15,365 nt of DNA from assembly GCA_002417965.1 (NCBI GenBank), contig DIDD01000081.1, positions 2,669 through 18,033 on the forward strand. Direction: 5' to 3'. How positions within the stretch are numbered: position 1 is the stretch's first letter; the number at the start of each line of letters is the position of its first letter. Below are positions 1-8,262 of this stretch, piece after piece. Position numbers and translations under genes: made by a program. Under the pieces are notes generated by a model that searched no databases, was not told the origin of the DNA, and worked only from the letters and a program-made list of their open reading frames with translations. The DNA comes from Veillonellaceae bacterium UBA5809 (GTDB lineage: Bacteria; Bacillota; Negativicutes; Veillonellales; Dialisteraceae).

Positions 1-213
1 GTGATTCCTCCCTGCGGCGTTATTGATGTCGTGAAATGTGTATTTCCAGGAGATGCAATACGGTGGGCTCTTCGTATGAAGATTAAGGGCAGGTCTGAAA
101 AAAATTTGGTTTTTATCCATATCAACGGACAGCAGAAAATTTCCCGTATCAGAGTGATTTCGGAAAATGCATGGCCTTGGGAATATGAAGACAATATATA
201 TCATGAAGAATAA
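1..213 (+). CDS. 3'-terminal fragment of an unrecognised gene
   Basis: An open frame runs from the window edge to a TAA at 211-213 and gives 70 residues. It is almost certainly the C-terminal part of a longer protein: the GTG at position 1 is simply where the window begins and no ribosome binding site can be seen. The visible part is mixed in character, with a basic stretch near residues 25-33, a short beta-like stretch around residues 36-52 and an acidic, aromatic tail (WPWEYED). I do not recognise a family. It lies 12 nt upstream of rdgB on the same strand, so the two are probably cotranscribed. The real start is outside the window. Confidence 0.5.
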   Translation: MIPPCGVIDVVKCVFPGDAIRWALRMKIKGRSEKNLVFIHINGQQKISRIRVISENAWPWEYEDNIYHEE

Positions 214-225
214 AGGGGGACTATT

Positions 226-843
226 ATGGAGGGAAACAGGATTTTTTCAAATCGAAGAATCATTTTGGCTACCCATAATCAGGGGAAAATCAAAGAATTT
301 CAAGCAGCGCTCGGTCTGATCGGGATTGAGGGGATACCGGTCAGCGCGGTTTCCCATGCAGAAGATCCTGAAGAAACAGGAAAAACATTTGAGGAAAATG
401 CGGTTCTTAAAGCCCATTATTATGCGTTGGCCTGCGGGCATCCAGTGCTGGCGGATGATTCAGGAATTATTGCGGATGCGCTGGGAAACCGTCCGGGAAT
501 TTATTCAGCCCGTTACTCGGGCAAACATGGTGATGACGCTGCCAATAATGAAAAACTGATCCAGGAACTGTCTTCCGTTCCCGGCGATCAGAGAACAGGA
601 CGTTATGTATGTGCGGTAGCTGTAGTATGGCCGGATGGGAAAACCATTACAGCTTCCGGCGAGTGCCCAGGCATAATCAGAGATTTTTATCAAGGCCATG
701 GCGGATTTGGATATGATCCTCTTTTCTTTCTGCCGGAATATGAAAAGACAATGGCAGAACTATCAATAGAGCAAAAAAATAAAATAAGCCATAGAGGGAA
801 AGCATTGAGAAAATTGATTAAGAAACTTTCTGTTGTTAAATGA
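226..843 (+). CDS. rdgB: XTP/dITP diphosphatase (RdgB/HAM1 family non-canonical purine NTP pyrophosphatase)
   Basis: This cytosolic house-cleaning enzyme hydrolyses dITP, ITP and XTP to the monophosphate and pyrophosphate, keeping deaminated purines out of DNA and RNA. The 205-residue length is normal for the family. The family signatures are in order: the N-terminal nucleotide-binding motif THNQGK (residues 16-21), the central LADDSG (75-80) with the catalytic and metal-binding acidic pair, GGFGYDP (159-165), and the C-terminal SHRGKAL (188-194) that reads the base. The ATG at 226 is preceded by AAAGGGGGA at 212-220, a good ribosome binding site. It follows an unrecognised gene tail by 12 nt. 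No clear terminator follows it; the next gene appears to have its own promoter. The assignment rests on complete motif conservation. Confidence 0.96.
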   Translation: MEGNRIFSNRRIILATHNQGKIKEFQAALGLIGIEGIPVSAVSHAEDPEETGKTFEENAVLKAHYYALACGHPVLADDSGIIADALGNRPGIYSARYSGKHGDDAANNEKLIQELSSVPGDQRTGRYVCAVAVVWPDGKTITASGECPGIIRDFYQGHGGFGYDPLFFLPEYEKTMAELSIEQKNKISHRGKALRKLIKKLSVVK

Positions 844-860
844 CATATTTTTTTGCTGAC

Positions 861-888
861 TTGTGTATAAGGGGAATCATGATATACA
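861..888 (+). promoter_or_regulatory. Candidate sigma-A promoter for speD
   Basis: TTGTGT (861-866) and TATACA (883-888) are separated by 16 nt, and a TG at 880-881 makes an extended -10 element (TGnTATACA). It lies in the 84-nt gap between rdgB and speD. The -35 is imperfect, so this is a sequence-based proposal only. Confidence 0.5.
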
Positions 889-927
889 ATAACAGTGAGC
901 CGCATCGATGCAAAGGGAGATGGATCT

Positions 928-1701
928 ATGAAACTTCGTAAGTTAAAGCTCTATGGCTTTAATAATCTCACTAAAACACTGAGTTTTAATATGTACGATA
1001 TCTGTTATGCCAAAACAGAGGAGGACCGTCGGAAATATATTGCATATATTGATGAAGAATATAGTGCCCATCGGCTGACCGATACATTGACGGAAGTGGC
1101 TCATATTATAGGAGCAGATATTCTTAATATTGCGCAGCAGGATTATGATCCCCAGGGAGCCAGTGTAACGATGCTGATTGCAGAAGGAAATCATGATATT
1201 TCCAAGACTGATTTGGCGGCCCATCTGGATAAAAGCCATATCACAGTGCACACATATCCGGAAATGCATCCGCAGGAGGGAATTTGCACTTTCCGTGCGG
1301 ATATCGATGTATCCACATGCGGTGAAATATCACCGTTGAAGGCGCTGAATTATCTTCTTAGTACTTTTGACGCGGATATTGTGGTGGAAGATTATCGTGT
1401 GCGGGGGTTTACGAGAGATATGAACGGGAAAAAGATTTTTATTGATCACCGTATTAATTCCATACAAAATTATATTATTCCCGCAATCCGTCATAAATAT
1501 AATATGATTGATGTGAATGTTTATCAGGAAAATATATTCCACACCAAGATGATACTCAAGGAATTTGATCTGAATAATTATCTTTTTGATGTAACAGTAG
1601 ATGACCTGAGCGCAGAAGAAGTGAAAAAAATCAGAAGACTGCTTAAACAGGAAATGTATGAAATATTTAACGGCAGAAATATGCCGGCTGTAAAAGAATA
1701 A
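928..1701 (+). CDS. speD: S-adenosylmethionine decarboxylase proenzyme, E. coli type
   Basis: SpeD decarboxylates S-adenosylmethionine to supply the aminopropyl donor for spermidine synthesis. It is made as a proenzyme that self-cleaves at a Lys-Ser bond, and the serine becomes the pyruvoyl cofactor. Here the cleavage motif is DKSH with K102-S103. A conserved cysteine follows 28 residues later (C131, in STCG), the same spacing as in the E. coli enzyme. Long stretches such as CTFRAD, VRGFTRD, DHRINSIQN, VNVYQENIFHTKM and GRNMPAV match the E. coli-type enzyme rather than the short Bacillus/Thermotoga type. The product is 257 residues. I chose the ATG at 928 because AAAGGGAGA (912-920) sits 7 nt upstream; an in-frame GTG at 895 has no such site. 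The malic enzyme gene follows after 12 nt. No spermidine synthase gene (speE) is in the window. Confidence 0.95.
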   Translation: MKLRKLKLYGFNNLTKTLSFNMYDICYAKTEEDRRKYIAYIDEEYSAHRLTDTLTEVAHIIGADILNIAQQDYDPQGASVTMLIAEGNHDISKTDLAAHLDKSHITVHTYPEMHPQEGICTFRADIDVSTCGEISPLKALNYLLSTFDADIVVEDYRVRGFTRDMNGKKIFIDHRINSIQNYIIPAIRHKYNMIDVNVYQENIFHTKMILKEFDLNNYLFDVTVDDLSAEEVKKIRRLLKQEMYEIFNGRNMPAVKE

Positions 1702-1713
1702 TGGAGGAATATC

Positions 1714-2910
1714 ATGACTATCAGTGAAGAAGCCATTGAACTTCGGGAAAAAAACAGAGGAATTCTTGAAACATCACTCAAGATGCCTGTGCAGGACAGG
1801 CACGATCTGGCCGTTATTTATACGCCGGGAGTGGCAGAGCCGTGTCTGCGCATTAAAGAAGACCCGGATTTATCTTTTGCACTGACCTGCCGGGGCAATA
1901 CTGTGGCAGTTATTTCTGACGGCACACGTGTGCTGGGCCTGGGGGATATAGGACCTGCAGCAGCTATTCCTGTTATGGAAGGGAAAAGCGCTATTTATAA
2001 GAAATTCGGAAATATAGATGCAATCCCCCTGGTTATAGATACAAAAGATCCTGAGGAGTTTATACAGACAGTCAGACTTTTAGGAAAATCATTTGCAGGG
2101 ATTAACCTTGAGGATATCTCATCCCCTAAATGCTATGACATCGAAGACCGGCTCAAAGCTGAAATGGATATTCCGGTATTCCATGATGATCAGCATGGGA
2201 CGGCGATCGCTGCTTTAGCCGGGGTTTTAGGCGGACTGAGATGTACCGGCAAAAAAATAGAAGACGTTAAAATCGTTATGAATGGTGCCGGAGCAGCGGG
2301 CACCGCCATTGCAAGACTGCTTTTAGAAGCCGGTGCCCGGCATTTGACGATTTTGGCAAGCAAGGGAATTTTGTATGACAACGGACGCTTAAACCGGGTG
2401 CAAAAGGAACTTTGTCAACGGATCAATCCGGATAATCATACAGGGACATTCAGAGATGCTGTGACGGGAGCCGATGTATTAATTGGATGCTCCGCGCCCG
2501 GGGCCTTCCGCAAGGAGGACATGGCATTGATGGCAGATAAAAATATTGTTTTTGCCATGGCGAATCCCGTTCCGGAAATGATGCTTCCCGAAGCCAGAGA
2601 AGCAGGAATTTATATTTTTGGTACGGGACGCAGTGATATGCCTAATCAGATTAATAATTCCAGCGTATTTCCAGGACTGTTCCGGGGTGCTTTGGATGTA
2701 AAAGCCCGGCAGATCAATGAGGAAATGAAACTGGCAGCTGCTTATGCGTTGGCAGATCTTCTCCCGGAAGGAGAACTCAGCCCTGACCACGTGGTGGCAG
2801 ATGTTTTTGACAGCCGTGTACCGCATGCAGTGGCACGGGCAGTGGCGGCTGCAGCCATCCGTTCCGGCGCTGCGAGAGTTTCAGAAATGCCTCTTTCCTA
2901 TAGAGACTGA
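1714..2910 (+). CDS. Malic enzyme (malate dehydrogenase, oxaloacetate-decarboxylating), short bacterial type
   Basis: Malic enzyme oxidatively decarboxylates malate to pyruvate and CO2, reducing NAD(P), in the cytosol. The 398 residues match the short form that lacks a C-terminal phosphotransacetylase domain. Visible motifs are YTPGVAEP (36-43), with the family's active-site tyrosine; EGKSAIYKKFGN (89-100), which carries the conserved lysine region; the metal ligands in NLEDIS (131-136) and HDDQHGT (157-163); and the dinucleotide-binding GAGAAG (191-196). After the second Rossmann strand the sequence reads LASKG (204-208), whereas relatives usually have D before SKG. The acidic residue that contacts the ribose is thus absent, and NAD versus NADP preference cannot be called. 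A GGAGG (1704-1708) precedes the ATG by 5 nt. It lies 12 nt after speD, in the same operon, and is followed by a strong terminator. Confidence 0.93.
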   Translation: MTISEEAIELREKNRGILETSLKMPVQDRHDLAVIYTPGVAEPCLRIKEDPDLSFALTCRGNTVAVISDGTRVLGLGDIGPAAAIPVMEGKSAIYKKFGNIDAIPLVIDTKDPEEFIQTVRLLGKSFAGINLEDISSPKCYDIEDRLKAEMDIPVFHDDQHGTAIAALAGVLGGLRCTGKKIEDVKIVMNGAGAAGTAIARLLLEAGARHLTILASKGILYDNGRLNRVQKELCQRINPDNHTGTFRDAVTGADVLIGCSAPGAFRKEDMALMADKNIVFAMANPVPEMMLPEAREAGIYIFGTGRSDMPNQINNSSVFPGLFRGALDVKARQINEEMKLAAAYALADLLPEGELSPDHVVADVFDSRVPHAVARAVAAAAIRSGAARVSEMPLSYRD

Positions 2911-2920
2911 ATGATAATTG

Positions 2921-2962
2921 AAAGAAGGGTTCAATCAGCAGAAGATTGACCCTTCTTTTTTT
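2921..2962 (+). terminator. Rho-independent terminator of the speD-malic enzyme operon
   Basis: The arms GAAGGGT-T-CAATC (2924-2936, one bulged T) and GATTGACCCTTC (2944-2955) pair over 12 bp around a 7-nt loop, and a run of seven T follows (2956-2962). It begins about 10 nt after the malic enzyme stop codon. Confidence 0.93.
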
Positions 2963-2989
2963 GTACCTGCTTATACTGAACAGGCCTGG

Positions 2990-3048
2990 TTGCTCATTTA
3001 TAGGAAATTATTTATGATGAAAGCGTGTCATTGAGCGTGTTGTATAAT
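2990..3048 (+). promoter_or_regulatory. Candidate promoter region for the cca-PBP operon
   Basis: The 147 nt between the terminator at 2962 and the cca start must hold a promoter. Two candidates are visible: TTGCTC (2990-2995) with TATGAT (3013-3018) at 17-nt spacing, and a perfect TATAAT (3043-3048) that lacks a convincing -35 at 16-18 nt. I cannot choose between them from sequence alone. Confidence 0.4.
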
Positions 3049-3109
3049 AAAATAATAAGGATATGAAGGAAAAGCTATTGTCAGTTATTATACAAAGGAG
3101 AACCAAGCT

Positions 3110-4528
3110 GTGGATAAGGGGGCACTGGCACTCATCCGTGCATTTAGAAAAAATGGATTTGAAACGTACGCGGTTGGGGGATGCGTAAGAGATTTACTGT
3201 TGGGTAAAGTGCCTCATGACTGGGATCTGGCTACAGCGGCAGACCCGCAGGAGATCAGTGATGTTGCGGCGCGGCAGGGCTGGAAGATATTCGACGGCGG
3301 TGGAAAGCGGTTCGGGGTCCTTCAAATTCTTGTGGAAGAGAAAAAATATGAGGTTGCCTCTTTCCGCAGGGAAGTGTATGGAAAGGACAGCCACAGGCCT
3401 GATCATGTGTGGTTTACCCGGTCACTGGAAGAGGATCTGGCACGGAGAGATTTCACAGTCAATGCAATGGCTCTGGATGAAAGGGGTGTTGTTTATGACT
3501 ATTTCGGCGGTCAGGATGATTTGGACAGAAGGCGGCTCCGGACAGTAGGAGATCCAGTTCTGCGCTTCCAGGAGGATGCTCTCCGGCTTTTCCGGGCATG
3601 CCGCTTTGCGGGACAGCTCGATTTTATTCCGGATAAAAAACTGCTGGAGGCAATGCCTCTTGCTTTTTACCGTGTCAGCGGTCTCGCTTTAGAACGGATA
3701 AAAAAAGAGATTAACAGGCTGCTTCTGGCAGAATATCCGGCCAAGGGGCTTGATATATTAGTCCGTTCCGGTCTTTCCGATCAATGGTGCCGGAAGAGCA
3801 AAGAGGGCAGGACAGAAGAGATTATGATTCTTCCTGAGTTATCCCATTTGCCGAATACGCCTCAGATGAAGATGTATCACCGCTTTAATGCGTGGTATCA
3901 TACGTTGGCTGTCGTCAATGCATCACCCCCTGACCTGACGGTCCGGTGGGCAGCTCTTCTGCATGATGCGGCAAAAGGCCTTCCGGGAATACGCCGTGTA
4001 GAGGGAACTGTGCTGACAGACTACGGGCATGACCGGGCAGGAGCCGTGTCTGCAGAGGCTCTGATGAAACGATGGGATATGACTTCCCCGCTGATCTGCC
4101 ATGTTCCGTGGCTCGTGGCAAACCATATGAAGTTTCATTACTTTGTCAATCATCAGGAAGCTGATCCGGAGCGCTGGATACGGAGGATAGCCATGTCGCG
4201 CATATTTCAGACGCAGATGGAATTAAAACGGGCGTTTTGGGAACTGACAGAATTATGCACGGCAGATGTTATTGGATGCGGACAGGAAAATTCATCGACT
4301 TCGGCACATATCGAACTGGGCCGCTGCCTCCGTGATATTGCCTGTTCGGTTCCAGTACGTGTGCAGGAATTATCTCTGGATAGAAGAGTTCCGAAGATAT
4401 TGGGGGACTATGTTTCAGAAGGGATGAAGAATTTGCTTCATAGGGTGCAGATGGGAGAACTTCCCAATGAATCAGAGGCTTTATACAGAGCAGCCCTTCA
4501 TTATGTAAGGCGGCGTCAAGAGTCATGA
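3110..4528 (+). CDS. cca: CCA-adding tRNA nucleotidyltransferase (class II) with HD domain
   Basis: The enzyme builds or repairs the 3'-CCA end of tRNAs from CTP and ATP in the cytosol. The N-terminal half has the class II nucleotidyltransferase motifs: GGCVRDLLLG (23-32) followed by the metal-binding DWD (37-39), RRDFTVNAMA (112-121), YFGGQDDLDRRRLR (131-144), and the base-reading EDALRLFRACRFA (155-167). The C-terminal half has an HD-type motif, LLHDAAKG (263-270), as in many bacterial CCA enzymes. At 472 residues it is slightly longer than many homologues. Translation starts at GTG (3110) after AAAGGAG (3094-3100, 9 nt spacing). The last codon overlaps the ATG of the next gene in ATGA (4525-4528), so the penicillin-binding protein is translationally coupled. 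Restriction to A-addition or C-addition alone cannot be excluded from motifs, but full CCA addition is most likely. Confidence 0.93.
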   Translation: MDKGALALIRAFRKNGFETYAVGGCVRDLLLGKVPHDWDLATAADPQEISDVAARQGWKIFDGGGKRFGVLQILVEEKKYEVASFRREVYGKDSHRPDHVWFTRSLEEDLARRDFTVNAMALDERGVVYDYFGGQDDLDRRRLRTVGDPVLRFQEDALRLFRACRFAGQLDFIPDKKLLEAMPLAFYRVSGLALERIKKEINRLLLAEYPAKGLDILVRSGLSDQWCRKSKEGRTEEIMILPELSHLPNTPQMKMYHRFNAWYHTLAVVNASPPDLTVRWAALLHDAAKGLPGIRRVEGTVLTDYGHDRAGAVSAEALMKRWDMTSPLICHVPWLVANHMKFHYFVNHQEADPERWIRRIAMSRIFQTQMELKRAFWELTELCTADVIGCGQENSSTSAHIELGRCLRDIACSVPVRVQELSLDRRVPKILGDYVSEGMKNLLHRVQMGELPNESEALYRAALHYVRRRQES

Positions 4529-6489
4529 AACGGATAAATTATTTTTCGACAGTACAGTCCCGCAGTTTTTTTATATATTTGATTTGCGGCCTTATAGGAA
4601 TTATCTTGGTTCTGCGTCTATTTGCAGTGCAGGTTGTACAGGGAAACCGGTTTGCCCTGATGGGGCAGCGGCAGACGCAGGATGTTCAGAAGTTATATTC
4701 GCCAAGAGGCACCATTTATGACAGGAATGGGAAAAAACTGGCATTTTCAGCCATGGTTAAGTCTATTTATGCAGATCCGGGGATGATGAATATCAGTCCT
4801 GCAGAGGCAGCGGAACTGTTAGCCGGCCCGCTGAAGGAAGACCCTAAAAAACTGGAGAAGATACTCACAGCGGATACCCGATTTGTATGGATTAAACGGC
4901 TTCTTCCTACAGAAGATTATGAAACGGCAGAAAATATTATCAAAAGCCGTCATTTGACAGGTTTCGGATTTGTTGATGAAAGCCAGCGGTATTATCCTAA
5001 CGGATCACTATTGGCCAACGTCCTTGGATTTGTGGGAATTGATGATAAGGGCCTGGATGGGCTGGAGATGTCATTAGATCAAGATATCCGGGGGGCTGTC
5101 ATTAAGCAGCGGCTGTTGACAGACGGACGGGGAAATCCCATACTCCAGTCAACGACGGCGCCATATCTGGCTGAAAAGGAAAAGTCGGTTTATTTAACCA
5201 TTGATGAAAGCATCCAGTTTTTTGCAGAGCGTGCGTTGGACAGGGCGATGTCTGAAACTCATGCAGAGGGCGGATCAGTTATTGTCATGAATCCCAAAAC
5301 GGGGGAGATTCTGGCTATGGCAAACAGGCCTACATATAATCCAAATCGGTTTTTTCATGCAACAGAAGCACAATTTAAAAACAGGGCGGTAGTAGATATC
5401 TATGAACCCGGGTCTACCTTTAAACCGGTTATTGCTTCAGCGGCACTGTCAGCAGGTACTTATACGATGGATACAGTTTTTCAGGATCCCGGCGTTGTAA
5501 GGGCTTCGGGACATGAAATCAAAAACTGGAATGAGGAGTCATATGGGAGCGTGAAACTGGTTGATATTATTAAATACTCAATCAATACAGGATTTGCCCA
5601 TATAGGGCTCCTGACCGGAGGTAAAATTCTGACAGACTACGCCAAAAAATTTGGCTTTGGGAAAGCGACAGGTATTGAACTGCCGGGAGAGGCTGAAGGA
5701 ATTCTGTTCAATCCTGAAGACATGAGGCCGATTGACGTGGCAACCATGTCTCTGGGACAGGGCATTGCCGTCACTCCGCTGCAGATGGTGCAGGCATATA
5801 GTGCGTTGGCCAACGGCGGCCAGATGGTCAAGCCCCATATCATTGCCTCTATAAAAAATGCAGATGGGTCTGATTATCAAAATTTTGGAACGCAGATTGT
5901 AGGGCATCCGATTACTCCCGAGATTGCGGACACCGTAAAAGGAATGCTGGAAAAGGTGGTTTCTGAAGGCGGCGGGCAGATGGCCCGTGTGGAAGGATAT
6001 CACATGGCGGGTAAAACAGGTACAGCGCAAAAATTAGATACCGTACACGGAGGATATCTTCCTGATGAACATATTGCTTCTTTCTGCGGATTCGGCCCAG
6101 TGGAGGACCCGGCCGCAATTTGCCTGGTAGTTCTTGACAATCCAAGAGGCGGAAACTATTACGGCGGAATGGTGGCAGCACCTGTCTTTTCAGAGGTTAT
6201 GGGGCAAATCATGAGATATATGGGAATCCATACTCCGGATTCTAAGGAACAGGCCCCGGTATCTTCAGAGAAAAACAGATATGAATTAATGCCTGTAAGA
6301 AGAGGAAAGGATGGATCTGTATATCTGCCCAGCTTTGCAGGATGGTCTATCCGCGATACAGGAGACTGGCTAGAACGGGCCGGACTTGAATTTATGCCTG
6401 ATGGTACGGGTTATGCAGATTCTCAGTTTCCTGCGGCAGGAAACTCAGTTACATCGGGTACTGCTGTAAAAGTACATTTTTCTTCCTGA
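4525..6489 (+). CDS. Class B penicillin-binding protein (peptidoglycan transpeptidase, FtsI/SpoVD-like) with C-terminal PASTA domain
   Basis: This is a membrane-anchored D,D-transpeptidase that cross-links peptidoglycan stem peptides and is a beta-lactam target. Residues 1-13 are cytoplasmic, and one membrane segment spans about 14-36. The dimerisation domain carries RGTIYDRNG (61-69). The transpeptidase domain has all three catalytic motifs: STFK with nucleophile S297 and K300, SIN (352-354), and KTGTA (497-501). A single PASTA domain occupies about residues 591-654, as in sporulation-type SpoVD and some division PBPs. Length is 654 residues. The gene overlaps cca by 4 nt and lies outside any dcw-type cell-wall cluster here, with no mraZ, ftsL or mur neighbours. 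Division PBP2B/FtsI or SpoVD-like roles are both possible; PASTA alone does not decide, so no symbol is given. Confidence 0.93.
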   Translation: MKRINYFSTVQSRSFFIYLICGLIGIILVLRLFAVQVVQGNRFALMGQRQTQDVQKLYSPRGTIYDRNGKKLAFSAMVKSIYADPGMMNISPAEAAELLAGPLKEDPKKLEKILTADTRFVWIKRLLPTEDYETAENIIKSRHLTGFGFVDESQRYYPNGSLLANVLGFVGIDDKGLDGLEMSLDQDIRGAVIKQRLLTDGRGNPILQSTTAPYLAEKEKSVYLTIDESIQFFAERALDRAMSETHAEGGSVIVMNPKTGEILAMANRPTYNPNRFFHATEAQFKNRAVVDIYEPGSTFKPVIASAALSAGTYTMDTVFQDPGVVRASGHEIKNWNEESYGSVKLVDIIKYSINTGFAHIGLLTGGKILTDYAKKFGFGKATGIELPGEAEGILFNPEDMRPIDVATMSLGQGIAVTPLQMVQAYSALANGGQMVKPHIIASIKNADGSDYQNFGTQIVGHPITPEIADTVKGMLEKVVSEGGGQMARVEGYHMAGKTGTAQKLDTVHGGYLPDEHIASFCGFGPVEDPAAICLVVLDNPRGGNYYGGMVAAPVFSEVMGQIMRYMGIHTPDSKEQAPVSSEKNRYELMPVRRGKDGSVYLPSFAGWSIRDTGDWLERAGLEFMPDGTGYADSQFPAAGNSVTSGTAVKVHFSS

Positions 6490-6506
6490 TAAATCAGGGC
6501 GGGGAA

Positions 6507-6535
6507 ATACTTTTTCTATGGATTGATGCTATAAT
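6507..6535 (+). promoter_or_regulatory. Extended -10 promoter for the fhs-folD operon
   Basis: A perfect TATAAT (6530-6535) is preceded by TGC (6527-6529), forming an extended -10. The -35 region is weak (ATACTT, 6507-6512, 17-nt spacing), which is common when the extended -10 is present. It sits in the 85-nt gap between the PBP stop and fhs. I see no obvious terminator for the PBP gene in that gap. Confidence 0.65.
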
Positions 6536-6574
6536 AAAGTCATCTTATATTCAAATTCAGCGGAGGGAATAACT

Positions 6575-8245
6575 ATGGACAGTGATATTGAGATTGCACA
6601 GAAAGCACCCATGGAACGGATAGAAAAAATTGCACAGAAAATCGGGATCAGTTCTGAAGAGCTGGAATGTTACGGACCATATAAGGCCAAAATTTCATGG
6701 GATCTTATTAAGAGGGCAAAGGGAAATAAAAAAGGGAAACTCATTCTTGTAACGGCTGTCTCTCCGACTTCCGCAGGAGAGGGGAAGACCACAACAACAG
6801 TAGGACTGGGACAGGCTCTTGTTCAGATTGGGGAAAAGGCCATGATCTGCCTCAGAGAACCCTCGCTGGGTCCCTGCATGGGAATGAAGGGCGGCGCGGC
6901 CGGAGGAGGATATTCACAGGTCCTTCCGATGGAGGATATTAATCTTCATTTTACAGGGGATATTCATGCGGTCACAGCGGCGCATAATCTTCTGGCGGCT
7001 ATGACGGATAATCATATTCAGCAGGGAAATATACTTCATATTGACCCCAGGCGCGTTGTATGGAAACGGGCAGTGGATATGAATGACCGCGTTCTCCGCC
7101 AAATTGTTGTCGGATTAGGAGGGCACGGCAACGGCATCCCCCGGGAGGGGGGATTTGAAATTACAGCGGCATCTGAAGTTATGGCTGTATTGTGCCTTGC
7201 ATCGGGTATTTTGGATCTGAAGCAGCGTTTGGCCCGTATGATTGTTGCTTATACCTATGAAAATGAGCCGGTCACGTGCGGTGATATTCATGGAGAAGGG
7301 GCTATGACAGCATTGCTGAAAGATGCTTTGAAACCAAATCTGGTACAGACAATAGAGCATGTGCCTGCTTTTGTCCATGGCGGGCCCTTTGCAAATATTG
7401 CTCATGGATGCAACACACTGCTGGCAACAGATACGGCCCTTCATCTGGCAGATTATGTCGTGACAGAAGCTGGATTCGGTGCTGATCTGGGGGCGGAAAA
7501 GTTTTTTGACATTAAATGCAGACTGGGGAAACTGGTTCCGGATGCGGCTGTTCTGGTGGCTACCGTACGCGCCTTAAAAATGCATGGAGGCGTGGATAAA
7601 AACTCATTGACCGTGCCGGATCCGGAGGCAGTGAGGAAAGGCATGCCCAATTTGCGGCGCCATATGCATAATCTGCGGCTCTACGGAATTCCGGTGATCG
7701 TTGCACTGAATACATTTCCTTCTGATACAAAAGAGGAAATGGAAGTTATTTTTTCTGCATGCCGTGAGGAAGGGATTCCCGTTTCTAAATCCGATGTATT
7801 TACCCGTGGGGGAGAAGGGGGCATTGAGCTCGCCCGTTACGTGACGGAAGCCTGCGGAAGCAGTTCTGAATCTTTTCATTTTCTATATGAAGATTCTCTT
7901 TCTCTGAAGGAAAAAATCATGACCATAGCACAGAATATTTATGGAGCGGGCACAGTGGAATATGAGGCGGCAGCCGAAAAAGCAATCTGTCATATAGAAA
8001 AGATGGGATTTGGAAAACTTCCGGTCTGTATTGCCAAAACGCCGTTGTCCTTCACAGACGACCCGTCATGCCTGGGAGCACCTGAAGGATTTGTTCTTCA
8101 TGTACGGGATGCAAAAGTATCTGCAGGCGCGGGATTTGTTGTTGTTTATACGGGGGCTGTTATGACGATGCCCGGGCTGCCCCGCCATCCTGCGGCGGAA
8201 GCCATCAATGTAGATAATGACGGACATATTTCGGGTCTGTTCTGA
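6575..8245 (+). CDS. fhs: Formate-tetrahydrofolate ligase (10-formyl-THF synthetase)
   Basis: This cytosolic enzyme joins formate to tetrahydrofolate using ATP, giving 10-formyl-THF for purine and formyl-Met synthesis or for folate-linked energy metabolism. The 556-residue length is typical. The ATP-binding P-loop is PTSAGEGKTT (64-73), followed by REPSLGPCMGMKGGAAGGGYSQ and MEDINLHFTGD, which are near-invariant in the family. HGGPFANIAHGCN, VTEAGFGADLGAEKF and the C-terminal TGAIMTMPGLP-type motif (here TGAVMTMPGLP) are also present, and nothing essential appears lost. The ATG at 6575 follows a strong GGAGGG site. folD follows 17 nt downstream. Together they form a formate-to-one-carbon module. 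Confidence 0.97.
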   Translation: MDSDIEIAQKAPMERIEKIAQKIGISSEELECYGPYKAKISWDLIKRAKGNKKGKLILVTAVSPTSAGEGKTTTTVGLGQALVQIGEKAMICLREPSLGPCMGMKGGAAGGGYSQVLPMEDINLHFTGDIHAVTAAHNLLAAMTDNHIQQGNILHIDPRRVVWKRAVDMNDRVLRQIVVGLGGHGNGIPREGGFEITAASEVMAVLCLASGILDLKQRLARMIVAYTYENEPVTCGDIHGEGAMTALLKDALKPNLVQTIEHVPAFVHGGPFANIAHGCNTLLATDTALHLADYVVTEAGFGADLGAEKFFDIKCRLGKLVPDAAVLVATVRALKMHGGVDKNSLTVPDPEAVRKGMPNLRRHMHNLRLYGIPVIVALNTFPSDTKEEMEVIFSACREEGIPVSKSDVFTRGGEGGIELARYVTEACGSSSESFHFLYEDSLSLKEKIMTIAQNIYGAGTVEYEAAAEKAICHIEKMGFGKLPVCIAKTPLSFTDDPSCLGAPEGFVLHVRDAKVSAGAGFVVVYTGAVMTMPGLPRHPAAEAINVDNDGHISGLF

Positions 8246-8262
8246 TAGGAGGCTGCCAACAT

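Noticed and set aside
895..927. GTG start 11 codons upstream of the chosen speD start
   Set aside because: No ribosome binding site precedes it, and it lies within about 10 nt of the predicted -10 box; the ATG at 928 has AAAGGGAGA at proper spacing.
844..927. Intrinsic terminator after rdgB suggested by the T-run at 848-854
   Set aside because: No inverted repeat precedes the T-run.
3031..3048. TTGAGC as -35 for TATAAT at 3043
   Set aside because: The spacing is only 6 nt, far too short for a sigma-A promoter.
5578..6030. 150-codon minus-strand ORF inside the PBP gene
   Set aside because: It is antisense to the conserved transpeptidase domain, with no ribosome binding site and a composition typical of shadow frames.
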